NCBI GenBank assembly: GCA_011525065.1
Contig: WTIY01000205.1
Location: 1-9,470, forward strand
Direction: 5' to 3'
Source: Flavobacteriales bacterium
GTDB lineage: Bacteria; Bacteroidota; Bacteroidia; Flavobacteriales; Flavobacteriaceae
DNA: 9,470 bases
The notes under the pieces are model-generated. The model ran no database searches and was not told the origin of the DNA. It worked only from the letters and a program-made list of their open reading frames with translations. The position numbers were made by a program, and so were the translations under genes. Positions 1-6,614 of this stretch are shown here, piece by piece (positions within the stretch are counted from its first letter, which is position 1; each line of letters begins with the position of its first letter).

Positions 1-645
1 GAACTGGCTAACTACCTCACCATTGCCACCAAACCTGCCCGTGTCCTGCTGGTAAACGACGGCTCTACGGACCAAAGCTTGAGGATGATTCAAGACATCT
101 GCAAAAGACAAACCGCTTTTGATTATCTGAGTTTTGTCAAAAATTGCGGTCTTAGCGCGGCGATTAAAGCGGGATTCGATGCCGCAAATACGCCTTGGGT
201 GGGCTATATCGACAGCGATTTACAAACTGATCCTGAGGACTTTAATAAGCTTTTAGCCCATGCGGATCAATACGCCTTAGTCACTGGAGTACGGGCCAAT
301 CGCAAGGATGATTTTGTCAAAAATATGTCCTCTAAAATCGCCAATGGCATTCGGCGTGCCTTTACTCATGATGGCATGGATGATACGGGATGTCCACTAA
401 AAATTATTCGCACAGACTGTGCTAAAAACATCCCCATGTTTAAGGGATTGCATCGCTTTTTGCCGGCCATGATTCTACTGCAAAACGAAAAAGTGATTCA
501 GGTTCCCGTGCGACACTACCCCCGCATCGCAGGTCAGGCCAAATTCGGTTTGTGGAATCGGCTACTCGGACCTCTGATGGACTGTTTTGCTTACCTCTGG
601 ATGAAAAAGAAGTACATCAACTACCAGATTAAAGAACAAGGATGA
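1..645 (+). CDS. Family 2 glycosyltransferase, DPM1/ArnC-like (5' end outside window)
   Basis: Probable polyprenyl-phosphate glycosyltransferase that moves a sugar from a nucleotide-sugar donor to a lipid carrier at the inner face of the cytoplasmic membrane. The reading frame is open from base 1; 214 residues are visible and the start lies upstream. The first visible residues contain the GT2 motif LLVNDGSTD (16-24), so the ATG at 79 cannot be the true start. The segment NCGLSAAIKAGFDAA (48-62) and the metal-binding DSD with LQTDPEDF after it (71-80) are typical of the dolichyl/undecaprenyl-phosphate branch. The C-terminus (VRHYPRIAGQAKFG, then a short amphipathic stretch) has no clear transmembrane pair, unlike ArnC or GtrB, so it is closer to soluble DPM1. 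Its stop overlaps the next start as ATGA, indicating translational coupling with the membrane protein. The sugar and acceptor cannot be told from the sequence. Confidence 0.9.
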   Translation, partial: ELANYLTIATKPARVLLVNDGSTDQSLRMIQDICKRQTAFDYLSFVKNCGLSAAIKAGFDAANTPWVGYIDSDLQTDPEDFNKLLAHADQYALVTGVRANRKDDFVKNMSSKIANGIRRAFTHDGMDDTGCPLKIIRTDCAKNIPMFKGLHRFLPAMILLQNEKVIQVPVRHYPRIAGQAKFGLWNRLLGPLMDCFAYLWMKKKYINYQIKEQG

Positions 646-1268
646 GTCAGGGATTGATTTATGCCATTGGATTTTTGGCTCAATTGCTCTTTTCAGCGCG
701 CTTGTTTGTTCAATGGTTTTTATCCGAACGACAAAAGCGAGTGGTGACCCCGAGCGTGTTTTGGCAGCTCAGCCTACTGGCCTCATTTTTGTTGTTTGTC
801 TACGGTTACTTACGTCAAGATTTTGCCATTATGCTGGGGCAATCTTTGACCTATTACATCTACATTCGCAACCTTCATTTTCAAGGCGAATGGTTGAAAG
901 CCCCTGCCCTGTTGCGCTATTTTTTACTGTTTTTTCCACTTCTTGTGGTCTTCTACGGTTACAACAATGGGGCTTACGACCGTGAACTGTTGTTGAACAA
1001 CGCTGACATCCCAAATTGGTTGTTTTGGTTAGGGGTTGGGGCTCAGCTGATTTTCACCTTTCGCTTTGTCTATCAATGGTGGTATTCCGAGAAGCGACAG
1101 AGCTCTCACTTACCTAAAGGGTTTTGGCGCTTGAGCGCCCTAGGGGCAGTATTGATCATCACCTATGCCCTGTGGCGAAAGGATCCCGTTCTTTTAGTGG
1201 GTCACGGCAGTGGTCTTATCATCTACATGCGTAATTTATTCATCGGAAAAAATGAAGCTAGCCAGTAA
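642..1268 (+). CDS. LAB_N-type seven-helix membrane protein with tandem repeat
   Basis: A 208-residue membrane protein resembling the 'lipid A biosynthesis N-terminal' (LAB_N) domain found in front of some LpxB proteins, but with no LpxB catalytic part. Two copies of the domain are visible, residues 8-78 and 129-199, aligning without gaps at a constant offset of 121; by eye 26 of 71 positions are identical, including Q14/Q135, R20/R141, QW 24-25/145-146, FW 40-41/161-162, and RNL 76-78/197-199. Each copy holds about three hydrophobic segments and a further one (about 91-107) joins them, giving a 3+1+3 layout as in SWEET and PQ-loop transporters. It starts in an ATGA overlap with the glycosyltransferase and its end overlaps the next gene by 17 bases. 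Its place between a lipid-carrier glycosyltransferase and a GT39 enzyme suggests it handles a lipid-linked sugar; this function is inferred, not known. Confidence 0.85.
   Translation: MSQGLIYAIGFLAQLLFSARLFVQWFLSERQKRVVTPSVFWQLSLLASFLLFVYGYLRQDFAIMLGQSLTYYIYIRNLHFQGEWLKAPALLRYFLLFFPLLVVFYGYNNGAYDRELLLNNADIPNWLFWLGVGAQLIFTFRFVYQWWYSEKRQSSHLPKGFWRLSALGAVLIITYALWRKDPVLLVGHGSGLIIYMRNLFIGKNEASQ
663..1238 (+). repeat. Internal duplication encoding two LAB_N-like units
   Basis: Protein-level repeat: unit one is encoded by 663-875 and unit two by 1026-1238, with a linker between them encoding one extra hydrophobic helix. Conservation is visible in the protein, not as a DNA repeat, so the duplication is ancient. 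Confidence 0.8.
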
Positions 1269-2901
1269 ATACAGCCCATATTTATTGTTCTCGGTGGCCT
1301 TTGTCATCCTGTTCGCCCATTTAGATGTTCTAGTGATAAACATCATGGAGGCCAGAAACTTCATTACCGCGAGAGAAATGATCGTGGATGGCAACTGGCT
1401 GCTCACCACCATAAACGGTGAACCGCGCTATCAGAAACCGCCCTTACCCACTTGGCTCACGGCGCTTTCAGCCCTAATTTTTGGACTCAAAAACTTGACG
1501 GCCTTAAGGCTACCTGCTGTGATTATGGGCTTATTCACGGTAATGATTAGCTACGCCCTGGCCCTTAAATACACCCGAAATCGCGCCTATGCCCTTTGGT
1601 CTGGTTTGGTGCTCACTACCTCTTTTTATTTGGTTTTTTCAGGACGCAATGGCCAGTGGGATATTTTTACCCATGCTTTTGTCATGGGAGCCATCTACAC
1701 CCTTTATGAACTTTTTTCTGGTGCTAAAAAAAGATGGGGTTACGGGCTTTTAACTGGTTTGCTCATCGCGGCCTCATTCATGAGTAAAGGTCCCGTATCT
1801 CTATACGCGCTGTTTTTACCCTTAATCTTGGCTCAGGCCATCACTGGAGGCGTTAAAGGATCAAAAAACAATTTAGGCCCATTGATTCTTATGCTTGTTG
1901 TGGCCGTTTTGGGCTCTGTATGGTGGCATGCCTACATTAACCTTGCCGATCCAGAAAACCTATTGGCCATTACCAAAAAGGAGACCGCTAATTGGACCAA
2001 TTACAATGTCAAGCCCTTTTATTACTATTGGAATTTCTTTATCCAAAGCGGACTATGGACCATTCCAGCGGTAATGAGTTTGGCCTACCCCTATCTGAAG
2101 AACAAAGTATTTCACCCAAAAGGCTACACGCTTAGTTTTTGGTGGACCATCATGTCGCTGGTCTTACTGTCCTTAATTCCTGAAAAAAAACCCAGATATC
2201 TGTTGCCAGTCTTGATGCCTTTAGCCTTTAATGTGGGCTTTTTAGTTCAATACGTGATGGCCCATTACAAAGGCCTAAGTCGTTGGATTAAATGGCCTTT
2301 ACTGCTACATTTTGGCCTGCTCTCGCTTGTGGGTTTGCTTTTTCCCTTTGCCGCGAATTGGTTTTTGGGCCCGGCCCTCGACCCCTACAGCGTTTGGTTT
2401 ATTTTACTCACAATTGGGTTGGCCATGTGCAGTGTCTTGATGCTGTATGGCATGGCTAAGGCCAAAATCAATTGGTCCTTCAGTGGCAGTATTGCCATGA
2501 TTTTGGTCATCGTGCTTTTTGGTATGCCCATCGCACCGGCCATCACACAAAATCCAGATTATCGACCTTTGAGCGAATTGGCTCAGTGGGAAAATGAAAC
2601 CAACATTAAAGTTTATGAATTCGGAGGATTCACTCCAGAAATGGTTTGGGATTTTGGCAAACCCATTCCCGGTCTGCTGCGTAACGAGGATTTAGTAAAA
2701 CCTGGGGATTCGATTTATGGTGTGCTGGTCTCACAAGAAAATTTAAATCATTTCAAAAAGCGATTTAAACAAGATAGCCTTCAAAAACTCACGCGCTACG
2801 ACATGAACCCTCAAGCACCTGGTCAGCGGACCCACCGCCCAAGACTCTGGCGCGACTTTTACCTAGTGCGTGTGGCTGACACCACTCGATTAAACCCGTA
2901 A
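1252..2901 (+). CDS. GT39 / ArnT-like membrane glycosyltransferase
   Basis: A 549-residue multi-pass GT-C enzyme of the PMT_2/ArnT kind, expected to transfer a sugar from a polyprenyl-phosphate carrier to lipid A or another acceptor on the periplasmic side. The first periplasmic loop shows MEARNFITAREM (32-43) with the acidic catalytic-loop residue E33, then DGNWL (46-50) and GEPRYQKPPLPTW (56-68), all characteristic. GRNGQWD (131-137), SKGP (178-181) and KKPRYLLPVLMPL (312-324) follow. About ten or more hydrophobic helices reach residue 430; the last 120 residues look like a soluble periplasmic domain. I chose the ATG at 1252, preceded by a weak GGA, over an in-frame GTG at 1210: the hydrophobic N-terminus starts naturally there and it leaves a 17-base overlap with the gene before it. 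The 3' end overlaps the convergent PAP2 gene by 43 bases. The exact sugar and acceptor are unknown. Confidence 0.9.
   Translation: MKLASKYSPYLLFSVAFVILFAHLDVLVINIMEARNFITAREMIVDGNWLLTTINGEPRYQKPPLPTWLTALSALIFGLKNLTALRLPAVIMGLFTVMISYALALKYTRNRAYALWSGLVLTTSFYLVFSGRNGQWDIFTHAFVMGAIYTLYELFSGAKKRWGYGLLTGLLIAASFMSKGPVSLYALFLPLILAQAITGGVKGSKNNLGPLILMLVVAVLGSVWWHAYINLADPENLLAITKKETANWTNYNVKPFYYYWNFFIQSGLWTIPAVMSLAYPYLKNKVFHPKGYTLSFWWTIMSLVLLSLIPEKKPRYLLPVLMPLAFNVGFLVQYVMAHYKGLSRWIKWPLLLHFGLLSLVGLLFPFAANWFLGPALDPYSVWFILLTIGLAMCSVLMLYGMAKAKINWSFSGSIAMILVIVLFGMPIAPAITQNPDYRPLSELAQWENETNIKVYEFGGFTPEMVWDFGKPIPGLLRNEDLVKPGDSIYGVLVSQENLNHFKKRFKQDSLQKLTRYDMNPQAPGQRTHRPRLWRDFYLVRVADTTRLNP
2859..2901. other. 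Convergent 3' overlap of two coding regions
   Basis: The last 43 bases of the GT39 gene on the plus strand are also the last 43 bases of the PAP2 gene on the minus strand. Both frames read through to clear stops (TAA at 2899-2901 plus strand; TAA read from 2861-2859 minus strand). No intergenic terminator can exist here, so transcripts from either side must run into the opposite gene or end inside it. Confidence 0.85.
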
Positions 2902-3461
2902 TAAGCCAGGCTGCCTACCAAAAACCCTACACCCCATCCTGTGAGGACATCACCGGGGTAGTGCACGCCCAAATAAATTCTGCTGTAACCCAAAGCAAAT
3001 GCCCAGAGTATAAGGCCCCAGGTCCATAGATTTACACCAGTCATTGACCCGGAACCTGGCCCTAAATGCCGCTTGATCCACTTAATGAAAAAACGGGCTA
3101 AAGCCGCAGCACTGGCCGCGTGGGCAGAAAAGTAACCATAGCGCCCACAATAGGCCGCCACCATACGCATTTGCTCCTCTAACAGTGGCTCTCGACAGGG
3201 ACGCGGTCTTTGAATCAAGACGTATTTAAACAAATTGGCCAGCTGATCGGTGACCAAAATCATGAGACTCACCACAAAAACCGCTTGACCCAACTCACGC
3301 CATGAATAATGTTTTTTGAGCAACCACAACAGGGCTGCATACAAGGGTATTGAGGCCCATTTATTGGTGATCACCAGCCAGATGGGATCCCAAAACAGCG
3401 TTCCAGTAGTGTTGATCCACAGAAACAACTCGCGATCATATGTCAAGAGGGTTTCAATCAT
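2859..3461 (-). CDS. PAP2-family membrane phosphatase
   Basis: A 200-residue integral membrane phosphatase of the PAP2 superfamily, which removes phosphate from lipids such as undecaprenyl pyrophosphate, phosphatidylglycerol phosphate or lipid A. Motif 2 is present as FSAH (111-114, PSGH in the classical form) and motif 3 as SRIYLGVHYPGD (160-171), providing both catalytic histidines, H114 and H167. Motif 1 is K79 followed by RPRP at 85-88; the distance from the lysine to the final RP is seven residues, not the usual six. About five to six hydrophobic helices are visible. Which lipid it acts on cannot be decided: related Bacteroidota proteins include lipid A 4'-phosphatases, but most are uncharacterised. 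The start at 3461 overlaps the end of the upstream small gene by 8 bases, indicating translational coupling. Its 3' end overlaps the facing GT39 gene. Confidence 0.88.
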   Translation of the reverse strand: MIETLLTYDRELFLWINTTGTLFWDPIWLVITNKWASIPLYAALLWLLKKHYSWRELGQAVFVVSLMILVTDQLANLFKYVLIQRPRPCREPLLEEQMRMVAAYCGRYGYFSAHAASAAALARFFIKWIKRHLGPGSGSMTGVNLWTWGLILWAFALGYSRIYLGVHYPGDVLTGWGVGFLVGSLAYYGFNRVVSATRTR

Positions 3462-3690
3462 TGGATTCCTCGTAGCGCGTCATTTCGCGGTCGTAAAATA
3501 CAGAGGCCTGCTCAATGCAGTGGGCCATTTCGTCTTCCAGCTCCTTGAGGTCTTCTGCCCCAAATTCCTCAAGCCATTCGATCTGATCATCCGCTAGATT
3601 GATGATGAATCGCGGAAATTCCGTGTGTACCACAAACAAGGCATCGGGCGTATCTGTATTGTCTCCGATTAAAAATTTAGGCAGTTCCAT
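3454..3690 (-). CDS. Small acidic conserved hypothetical protein
   Basis: A 78-residue soluble protein without signal peptide or membrane segment. It is strongly acidic: more than twenty Asp/Glu against about five Lys/Arg. The N-terminal half (PKFLIGDN, FVVHTEFPRFIINL) looks beta-rich and ordered, and the second half (residues about 36-76) looks like an acidic helix ending in FYDREMTRYEE. I recall similar short proteins in other Flavobacteriales but know of no assigned function, and I have not been able to search. It lies 28 bases after the MATE gene and its stop overlaps the PAP2 start by 8 bases, so the two are probably made together. The start at 3690 is an ATG with an A/T-rich leader and no Shine-Dalgarno sequence. 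It appears to be a real gene from its packing in the operon and protein-like composition. Confidence 0.75.
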   Translation of the reverse strand: MELPKFLIGDNTDTPDALFVVHTEFPRFIINLADDQIEWLEEFGAEDLKELEDEMAHCIEQASVFYDREMTRYEESND

Positions 3691-3693
3691 ACG

Positions 3694-3715
3694 ACTTTAA
3701 ATTTAGGGTTAAAGT
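3694..3715. repeat. Short A/T-rich inverted repeat before the small acidic gene
   Basis: Arms ACTTTAA (3694-3700) and TTAAAGT (3709-3715) are perfect inverted copies around an 8-base loop, inside the 28-base gap between the MATE stop and the next start. With no G-C pairs beyond one per arm it would be a weak hairpin. It could be an operator half-site pair, a processing site or chance in A/T-rich DNA. Confidence 0.35.
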
Positions 3716-3718
3716 TAA

Positions 3719-5116
3719 TCAAGAATTTGAGACCGCTGCGGACTGATTGTGTTGGATCAGCAATCGCTTAGATAATTTTTGAAAACGCCACATCAGACTT
3801 ATGGCAGCCAAACTCAATCCGGCAAGGAGTCCCATCCATATACCGCTACTGCCCCAAGGGGTATGCATGCCCAAGTAATAAGAAACAGGGAATCCAACCA
3901 CCCAATAGGCGATAAAGGTGTAGAGGGTTGGATAAAAAACATCCTGAAGCCCCCTGAGGGCACCAAGGGCGACCACCTGTAGGCCATCACTAATCTGAAA
4001 GATTGCGGCAATGAGCATTAATTCAGCCGCCAAGAGCAATACCTCTTGATTATCGGCAAAATGTTCGAGGTCATTCATGTCCAAATAAACGGTAGGCAGT
4101 ACCTCTTTCAAGGTGAAAAATAACCCAGCGAATACCGACGAACAGAGCAATGTCAATAAAAAAATTGAAAACGCGATTCTTCTCAATTCATCAAAAGCCC
4201 CTCGACCTTTTTGATTCCCCACGCGGATCATAGCCACCACGCTAAAGCCCATGGCTACCATAAAGGTCATTGAGGACAGGTTTAAGGCGATTTGATTGGC
4301 CGCTTGGGGGTTTTTACCCAGGACTCCAGATAGCCAAATTGCTGCCGTAAAAATGGCCACTTCAAAAAACATTTGTAGGGCACTTGGGAAGCCTAGACCA
4401 ATGATTTTTCTCATGACCTGAGCACTGAGCATACGCCAACGCAATCGACGAACGTACCACTTGGCCTTTTGGTGATTGGCCATCAACCACCACAAAACAC
4501 CGATCATAATGACTCTAGAGGCCAGTGTCCCAATGGCTGCACCCACAACCCCGAGGGCAGGAGCGCCAAAATGACCAAAAATAAAACAGTAGTTCAAAAA
4601 AACATTAACCAGGTTAGCCGCCATAGCCGCATACATGGGGTATCGGGTCAAAGAAAGTCCTTCGCTGCACTGTTTGAAGGCCTGAAAAATAATTAAAGGA
4701 ACGAGAGAGATGGCGACATAAGTCAAATACGGCATGGCCAGAACCACGACCTCTTCAGGCTGGTTCATCAATCGCATTAAGGGTTTGGCCAAAAAAACAG
4801 TCGCAAATAGCCCTACCCCCAGAACGCCACACAAAACCAAGCCGTGCTTGAAGGCTATTTTCCCTTTTGAAAAATTCCCTTCACCCTCTGCTTCCGCCAC
4901 CAAAGGTGTTATGGCGGTACTAAAACCGATGCCTAAAGACATGGCCACGAACATAAAACTATTGCCTAGAGAAACGGCGGCCAACTCTGCCGTACCCAGC
5001 TGCCCCACCATAATGTTGTCTACAAAAGCCACCAAGGTATGACCCAACATCCCGAGGATGACCGGCCCGGCCAATCGCAGATTATATCCAAATTCTTTGG
5101 TGTATTGCTGGAGCAT
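3719..5116 (-). CDS. MATE-family efflux transporter
   Basis: A 465-residue cation-coupled multidrug exporter of the MATE family, located in the cytoplasmic membrane with about twelve helices in two homologous halves. The N-terminal helix carries the family signature LVAFVDNIMVGQLG (28-41) including D33, which corresponds to the conserved acidic residue of helix 1 in NorM-type proteins, followed by AELAAVSLGNS. The second half begins after the loop near residue 230 (GLGFPSALQMFFE) and repeats the pattern. Full length for the family (typically 440-480). The start at 5116 follows a GGAG at a somewhat long spacing, and the gene begins 17 bases after the M28 peptidase stop. Substrates cannot be predicted; typical ones are cationic drugs and dyes, but in Bacteroidota many of these are of unknown function. 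Nothing appears broken. Confidence 0.92.
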   Translation of the reverse strand: MLQQYTKEFGYNLRLAGPVILGMLGHTLVAFVDNIMVGQLGTAELAAVSLGNSFMFVAMSLGIGFSTAITPLVAEAEGEGNFSKGKIAFKHGLVLCGVLGVGLFATVFLAKPLMRLMNQPEEVVVLAMPYLTYVAISLVPLIIFQAFKQCSEGLSLTRYPMYAAMAANLVNVFLNYCFIFGHFGAPALGVVGAAIGTLASRVIMIGVLWWLMANHQKAKWYVRRLRWRMLSAQVMRKIIGLGFPSALQMFFEVAIFTAAIWLSGVLGKNPQAANQIALNLSSMTFMVAMGFSVVAMIRVGNQKGRGAFDELRRIAFSIFLLTLLCSSVFAGLFFTLKEVLPTVYLDMNDLEHFADNQEVLLLAAELMLIAAIFQISDGLQVVALGALRGLQDVFYPTLYTFIAYWVVGFPVSYYLGMHTPWGSSGIWMGLLAGLSLAAISLMWRFQKLSKRLLIQHNQSAAVSNS

Positions 5117-5133
5117 CGTTGAAAAGCTCCGCC

Positions 5134-6549
5134 TTATTTGGGGATGCTGGTGTATTCTGAGGTTGTCCCGTAGCGATCCATTAAATAAATCAAGGAGGTC
5201 ATGGTGGCTGCACCAAGTTCTAATTCTCTTTTATTGACGGCGTCAAAAGTATCGTTGGCCGCGTGGTGGTGATCAAAATACCGCTGTGAATCCGGACGTA
5301 AACCGGCCAATACCATGCCTTCCTTTTTCAAGGGACCGATGTCTGCACCACTCCCGCCTGGTTCAAAGTAATGAATCAAATAAGGCTTAAACAGCGGTAC
5401 CCATGATTGGATTTGGGCCATATTGGCGTCATCGGCATCGATTGAAAAACCTCGAGGAGTGAATCCACCCGAATCGCTTTCTAAAGCAAAAACATGATTT
5501 TCTTTTTTGATTTGGGCTTCTTCGGCGTATTTGCGGCCACCGCGCAGACCATTCTCCTCATTCATGAACATCACTACGCGAAGGCTATGACGCGGTTTGT
5601 AGTCGAGTTTTTTCAACAGCCGCAGAACTTCAATCGATTGGACGCAGCCCGCGCCATCGTCATGAGACCCGTCCCCCAAATCCCAGGAGTCCAGGTGGCC
5701 GCCCACGACCATATAATTATTTGGAAATTCAGAACCGCGAATTTCGCCGATCACATTATAGGATTGTACATCCGGAAATACCCGACACGTTTGGTTAAAA
5801 TAAAACAATAGATCAGGCTTGAGTTTTAGGGCCGTACTGAGATAATTTGCATCATTGGTCGAAATGGCACAAGCTGGAATGCGCTGATTGATCGGTAAAT
5901 CGTCATAGCTCATGGCACCGGTATGAGGCAAATCATCCTGCCTTAAATTCATCGATCGAACCACAACACCTACCGCACCGTATTTTCCGGCTTCTTTGGC
6001 TCCCGAGTAACGCTGGTCCACACAACCCCCATAAGCCTCAAAAGTATGAATCAAGTTAGCCTGCATGGGGCGATTGTAAAAGACAATTTTCCCCTCAATG
6101 GCCTCACGACCCAGCTGGGAGAGTTCCTCGATGCCTTTAACTTCGATGACCTCAGCCTTTAATCCGCCATCTGGAGTAGCCACGGATCCACCCAGGGCAC
6201 AGACATTAACCACAGAACTGATGCCAGGGGCCGTTTCGATATAACTGTACTCGGGCACTCCTCTGGTCCATTTTGGAACCATCACCGGTTGCAACCAGAC
6301 CGAGTCTAAACCGATTTCTTCCATGACCGCTTTAGTGTATCGCACGGCTTTCTCGGCTTCTAGGGATCCAGACAAGCGACCGCCGATCTCATTAGACAAA
6401 TGGTCCAGCCAATCGTAAGCCATCCCATCGGTCAGGGCCTTGTCATATATTTTGCGCAACATTTGGGCATCATCACGCTCTTGTGCCCCTAGGGGCCCGA
6501 GGATCAATACCGCCATCGCCAAAGTCAAAATTCTAATTATCCGATTCAT
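5134..6549 (-). CDS. Secreted M28 zinc metallopeptidase (plasma glutamate carboxypeptidase type)
   Basis: A 471-residue exported peptidase with a Sec signal peptide (positively charged start, hydrophobic 4-19, probable cleavage after GAQ, residues 21-23); no lipobox cysteine. A PA-type insert domain is likely around 110-250. The M28 catalytic domain follows with GGHLDSWD (283-290: H285 zinc ligand, D287), HDDGAG (296-301: bridging Asp), MNEENG (329-334: general-base and zinc-ligand Glu pair), ESDSGG (357-362: D359 zinc ligand) and the histidine cluster DHHHAANDT (426-434) supplying the last zinc ligand. All expected ligands are present, so it should be an active di-zinc exopeptidase acting on peptides or dipeptides in the periplasm or outside. 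Close relatives are annotated as carboxypeptidase Q-like or aminopeptidase, and which end it attacks cannot be decided here. It sits 61 bases after the response regulator and 17 before the MATE gene. Confidence 0.92.
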   Translation of the reverse strand: MNRIIRILTLAMAVLILGPLGAQERDDAQMLRKIYDKALTDGMAYDWLDHLSNEIGGRLSGSLEAEKAVRYTKAVMEEIGLDSVWLQPVMVPKWTRGVPEYSYIETAPGISSVVNVCALGGSVATPDGGLKAEVIEVKGIEELSQLGREAIEGKIVFYNRPMQANLIHTFEAYGGCVDQRYSGAKEAGKYGAVGVVVRSMNLRQDDLPHTGAMSYDDLPINQRIPACAISTNDANYLSTALKLKPDLLFYFNQTCRVFPDVQSYNVIGEIRGSEFPNNYMVVGGHLDSWDLGDGSHDDGAGCVQSIEVLRLLKKLDYKPRHSLRVVMFMNEENGLRGGRKYAEEAQIKKENHVFALESDSGGFTPRGFSIDADDANMAQIQSWVPLFKPYLIHYFEPGGSGADIGPLKKEGMVLAGLRPDSQRYFDHHHAANDTFDAVNKRELELGAATMTSLIYLMDRYGTTSEYTSIPK

Positions 6550-6581
6550 ATGATTTAATTTTTAGGGTGCTTGTGTTATCG

Positions 6582-6614
6582 CAAACCGACTGACCCATTT
6601 CAATTTAAGCTCAA
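6582..6614 (-). promoter_or_regulatory. Weak candidate Bacteroidota-type promoter before the M28 gene
   Basis: On the minus strand TTG (6614-6612) and TCGGTTTG (6589-6582) are 22 bases apart. The Flavobacterium consensus is TTG, 17-23 bases, TAnnTTTG, so there is one mismatch. This is the longest gap in the minus-strand series (61 bases), which is where an internal promoter would be expected. The TTG overlaps the stop region of the gene before it. Chance occurrence is quite possible. Confidence 0.22.

Noticed and set aside
79..645. ATG at 79 as start of the family 2 glycosyltransferase
   Set aside because: The frame is open to base 1 and the residues before 79 contain the conserved NDGSTD nucleotide-binding motif, so the gene begins upstream of the window.
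713..985. 90-residue open frame overlapping the LAB_N gene
   Set aside because: It is out of frame with a gene whose two repeats are conserved, and it looks like a shadow frame.
1210..1251. GTG at 1210 as start of the GT39 gene
   Set aside because: It would add 14 atypical residues and lengthen the overlap with the gene before it to 59 bases; the ATG at 1252 directly precedes the normal N-terminus.
2900..2960. Search for a hairpin terminator at the end of the plus-strand genes
   Set aside because: No G/C-rich stem followed by a T-run could be seen; this region codes for the end of the PAP2 protein.
4469..5042. Two open frames on the plus strand within the MATE gene
   Set aside because: They are antisense to conserved MATE helices; the low-complexity, Lys/Thr-rich products look non-coding.
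5494..5811. 105-residue open frame on the plus strand inside the M28 gene
   Set aside because: It is antisense to the zinc-site region of a clearly real gene; its composition is explained by the opposite strand.
6485..6496. Perfect 12-base palindrome GCCCCTAGGGGC
   Set aside because: It lies in the signal-peptide coding part of the M28 gene, has no loop for a hairpin, and is explained by Gly/Pro/Leu codons; no sign of a site function.
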